This document shows, one piece after another, positions 6,194 to 8,118 of a DNA stretch of 8,118 nt. The notes beneath the pieces were generated by a model, which saw only the letters and a program-made list of their open reading frames with translations, ran no database searches and had not been told where the DNA came from. The stretch comes from an uncultured Eubacteriaceae bacterium (GTDB lineage: Bacteria > Bacillota > Clostridia > Eubacteriales > Eubacteriaceae): positions 1 through 8,118 of the forward strand of contig CANQNI010000067.1 of the NCBI GenBank assembly GCA_947625175.1. The letters run 5' to 3'. The first letter of the stretch is position 1; each line of letters starts with the position of its first letter. The position numbers and the translations under genes are program-made.

Positions 6194-7624
6194 ATGGAAC
6201 AAATCAAATATGATCCTGCTTCATTAAAGGCAGAGGAATTTATTAATCATCAAGAAATTCTTGATACTTTACAGTATGCTCAGGACAATAAAACAAATCG
6301 TGAGCTTATAGACCAAATTTTGGATAAAGCCCGTTTAAGAAAGGGATTAACGCATAGAGAAGCTTCTGTTCTTTTAGCTTGTGAATTAGAAGATAAAAAT
6401 AACGAATTATTTGAATTAGCTGAACAGATAAAAAAAGATTTTTATGGTAATCGAATCGTTTTATTCGCTCCGCTTTATTTATCAAATTATTGTATTAATG
6501 GTTGTTTATATTGTCCTTATCATTTAAAAAATAAAACTATTGCGAGAAAGAAATTAACTCAGGATGAAATAAGAGAGGAAGTTATCGCTCTTCAGGACAT
6601 GGGACATAAGCGCCTAGCTATTGAAGCTGGAGAAGATCCAGTAAATAATCCTCTAGATTATATCCTTGAATCTATTAAGACTATATATTCCATTCACCAT
6701 AAAAATGGAGATATTAGAAGAGTTAATGTTAATATAGCTGCTACTGAAGAGGAAGATTATAAAAAATTGAAAGAAGCTGGAATTGGAACTTATATCCTGT
6801 TTCAGGAAACTTATAATAAAGAAGGTTATGAAAAACTCCATCCAACTGGACCAAAAAGTAATTACTGTTACCATACAGAAGCCCATGATCGAGCTATGAG
6901 AGCAGGAATTGATGATGTTGGACTAGGTGTTTTGTTTGGTCTTGACTCTTATCCTTATGAATTTGCGGGACTTTTAATGCACGCTGAACATTTAGAAGAA
7001 GTTTTTGGAGTTGGACCTCATACTATTAGTGTTCCAAGAGTTTGTCCTGCTGACGATATAGATCCAACTGATTTTGATAACTCACTATCAGATGATTTAT
7101 TCCTTAAAATTGTAGCTTGTATTAGAGTGGCAGTACCATATACTGGAATGATTATCTCTACCCGCGAATCCCAAAAGGTTAGAGAAAAAGTTCTCCATTT
7201 AGGAATCTCCCAAATTTCAGGAGGATCTAAGACCAGTGTTGGCGGTTATGTAGAACCAGAACCAGAAGAAGAAAATTCTGCTCAGTTTGACGTTAGTGAT
7301 CAAAGAACTCTAGATGAAGTAGTTCACTGGCTTATGGATATGGATTATATACCAAGTTTCTGTACAGCCTGTTATCGTGAAGGAAGAACAGGAGACCGCT
7401 TTATGAGTCTTTGTAAGGCCGGACAAATCCAAAACTGTTGTCTTCCAAATGCTTTAATGACTTTAAAAGAATATATGGTAGATTATGCCTCTCCTGAAAC
7501 CTATGAAGCTGGACTTAAAGCTATCGAAAGCCAATTTGATGATATAACTAATGAAAAGGTTAAGGAAATTGTTCGAGACAGACTAGTACGAATTGAAAAA
7601 GGTGATAGAGACTTTAGATTTTAA
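6194..7624 (+). CDS. hydG: [FeFe]-hydrogenase maturase HydG, tyrosine lyase radical SAM
   Basis: A 476-residue protein, typical for HydG and longer than the related ThiH. HydG cleaves tyrosine to p-cresol, CO and cyanide and assembles a mononuclear Fe(CO)2(CN)-cysteine synthon for the H-cluster. The radical-SAM cluster is bound by C100, C104 and C107 (CINGCLYC). The diagnostic HydG C-terminal auxiliary-cluster motif is complete: C390-TA-C393 and C416, that is CX2CX22C, with CTACYREGRTGDRFM at 390-404. This separates it from ThiH, which lacks that motif. VGPHTISVPRV (273-283) and GGSKTSVGGY (343-352) are further family signatures. The ATG at 6194 has a good AAAGGA ribosome site at 6183-6188, 5 nt upstream. 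The gene lies 33 nt after hydE and 8 nt before hydF, so it is probably in one transcript. Confidence 0.97.
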   Translation: MEQIKYDPASLKAEEFINHQEILDTLQYAQDNKTNRELIDQILDKARLRKGLTHREASVLLACELEDKNNELFELAEQIKKDFYGNRIVLFAPLYLSNYCINGCLYCPYHLKNKTIARKKLTQDEIREEVIALQDMGHKRLAIEAGEDPVNNPLDYILESIKTIYSIHHKNGDIRRVNVNIAATEEEDYKKLKEAGIGTYILFQETYNKEGYEKLHPTGPKSNYCYHTEAHDRAMRAGIDDVGLGVLFGLDSYPYEFAGLLMHAEHLEEVFGVGPHTISVPRVCPADDIDPTDFDNSLSDDLFLKIVACIRVAVPYTGMIISTRESQKVREKVLHLGISQISGGSKTSVGGYVEPEPEEENSAQFDVSDQRTLDEVVHWLMDMDYIPSFCTACYREGRTGDRFMSLCKAGQIQNCCLPNALMTLKEYMVDYASPETYEAGLKAIESQFDDITNEKVKEIVRDRLVRIEKGDRDFRF

Positions 7625-7632
7625 AATAAACT

Positions 7633-8118
7633 ATGGCAGGATTAAACGAAACTCCATCTGGAGAAAGAATTCACATTTCATTTTTCGGTAAAAGAAATGC
7701 AGGTAAATCTAGCTTAGTTAATGCATTTACTGGACAGGATCTGGCAATAGTTTCTGATGTTAAAGGAACTACAACTGATCCTGTTTATAAGTCCATGGAA
7801 TTATTACCATTAGGACCTGTTGAAATAATTGATACACCTGGAATCGATGATATTGGTGAATTAGGAGAGTTAAGAATAAAAAAAGCTCGTCAAGTCCTAA
7901 ACAAAACGGATCTAGCAATTATAGTAAGTGATTCAACTAATCAAAATCAAAATATAGAAGCTGAATTATTAACATTAATAAAAGAAAAAGATATCCCTTA
8001 TATTATTGTTCATAACAAAAGTGATTTAATAGACTTACCAAAAAAAGATATAATTGTTGAAAATAAAAGTGCTGAAATTTGGGCTAGTGCAGTTACAAAA
8101 CATAATATCTTCGAATTA
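7633..8118 (+). CDS. hydF: [FeFe]-hydrogenase maturation GTPase HydF, 5' part
   Basis: The first 162 residues of HydF, running open to the window edge; the full protein is usually about 400 aa, so the dimerisation and [4Fe-4S] cluster domains are missing. HydF is the scaffold that receives the diiron precursor from the HydG/HydE pathway and transfers it to apo-hydrogenase. The visible G domain has the P-loop GKRNAGKS (19-26), the switch I threonines TTT (46-48), G3 DTPG (67-70), G4 NKSD (128-131) and ASA (151-153) as a likely G5. The N-terminal MAGLNETPSGERIHISFFGK is characteristic of HydF among Era/TrmE-like GTPases. The ATG lies 8 nt after the hydG stop with only a weak ribosome site, pointing to coupled translation. 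Confidence 0.95.
   Translation, partial: MAGLNETPSGERIHISFFGKRNAGKSSLVNAFTGQDLAIVSDVKGTTTDPVYKSMELLPLGPVEIIDTPGIDDIGELGELRIKKARQVLNKTDLAIIVSDSTNQNQNIEAELLTLIKEKDIPYIIVHNKSDLIDLPKKDIIVENKSAEIWASAVTKHNIFEL

Noticed and set aside
6653..6886. Minus-strand open frame inside hydG
   Set aside because: Antisense to hydG with Phe/Ile/Ser-rich composition; shadow frame.

Overview
The window looks like a piece of an AT-rich, strictly anaerobic, fermentative Firmicute. A Halanaerobiales-type or clostridial host is my inference. It rests on the low-GC codon use, the Firmicute-style Shine-Dalgarno sites and the cluster for [FeFe]-hydrogenase maturation. No rRNA or other decisive marker is present, so the lineage is not proven.

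Layout, left to right. (1) Positions 1 to about 156 are strikingly GC-rich compared with everything else. They fold into several hairpins ending in a 9-bp stem and resemble the right end of an IS200/IS605-family (TnpB-type) element, including its 3'-end guide-RNA scaffold; the transposase genes would lie upstream of the window. (2) On the minus strand, only about 11 nt from that end, lies a MATE-family efflux transporter (168-1847) with its own promoter. It carries a C-terminal extension that looks like a decayed HATPase (RsbW-like) domain. (3) A 449-bp AT-rich intergenic region (1848-2296) holds the MATE promoter and a strong minus-strand hairpin terminator (2111-2150). The loop of that hairpin can pair with a sequence just 5' of it in the RNA, giving a pseudoknot-capable element. 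(4) A compact minus-strand operon reads 4937 to 2297: a HEPN-domain RNase toxin resembling only the C-terminal domain of RnlA, an RnlB-like antitoxin overlapping it by 1 nt, a small membrane-anchored protein with a degenerate PTS EIIB-like domain, and a class-3 aldehyde dehydrogenase. Neighbouring genes overlap or are at most 4 nt apart. (5) A 143-bp divergent promoter region (4938-5080) separates this operon from (6) plus-strand hydE-hydG-hydF, the last gene cut by the window edge.

How the genes work together. HydE and HydG are radical-SAM enzymes that build the diiron CO/CN/dithiomethylamine ligand set of the [FeFe]-hydrogenase H-cluster, and HydF is the GTPase scaffold that delivers the precursor to the hydrogenase. 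No hydrogenase structural gene is in the window. The opposing operon pairs an RNase toxin-antitoxin module with two apparently unrelated genes. The short HEPN-only RnlA is the most noteworthy item. Family assignments are from recognised motifs and remembered family patterns; no database search was run.
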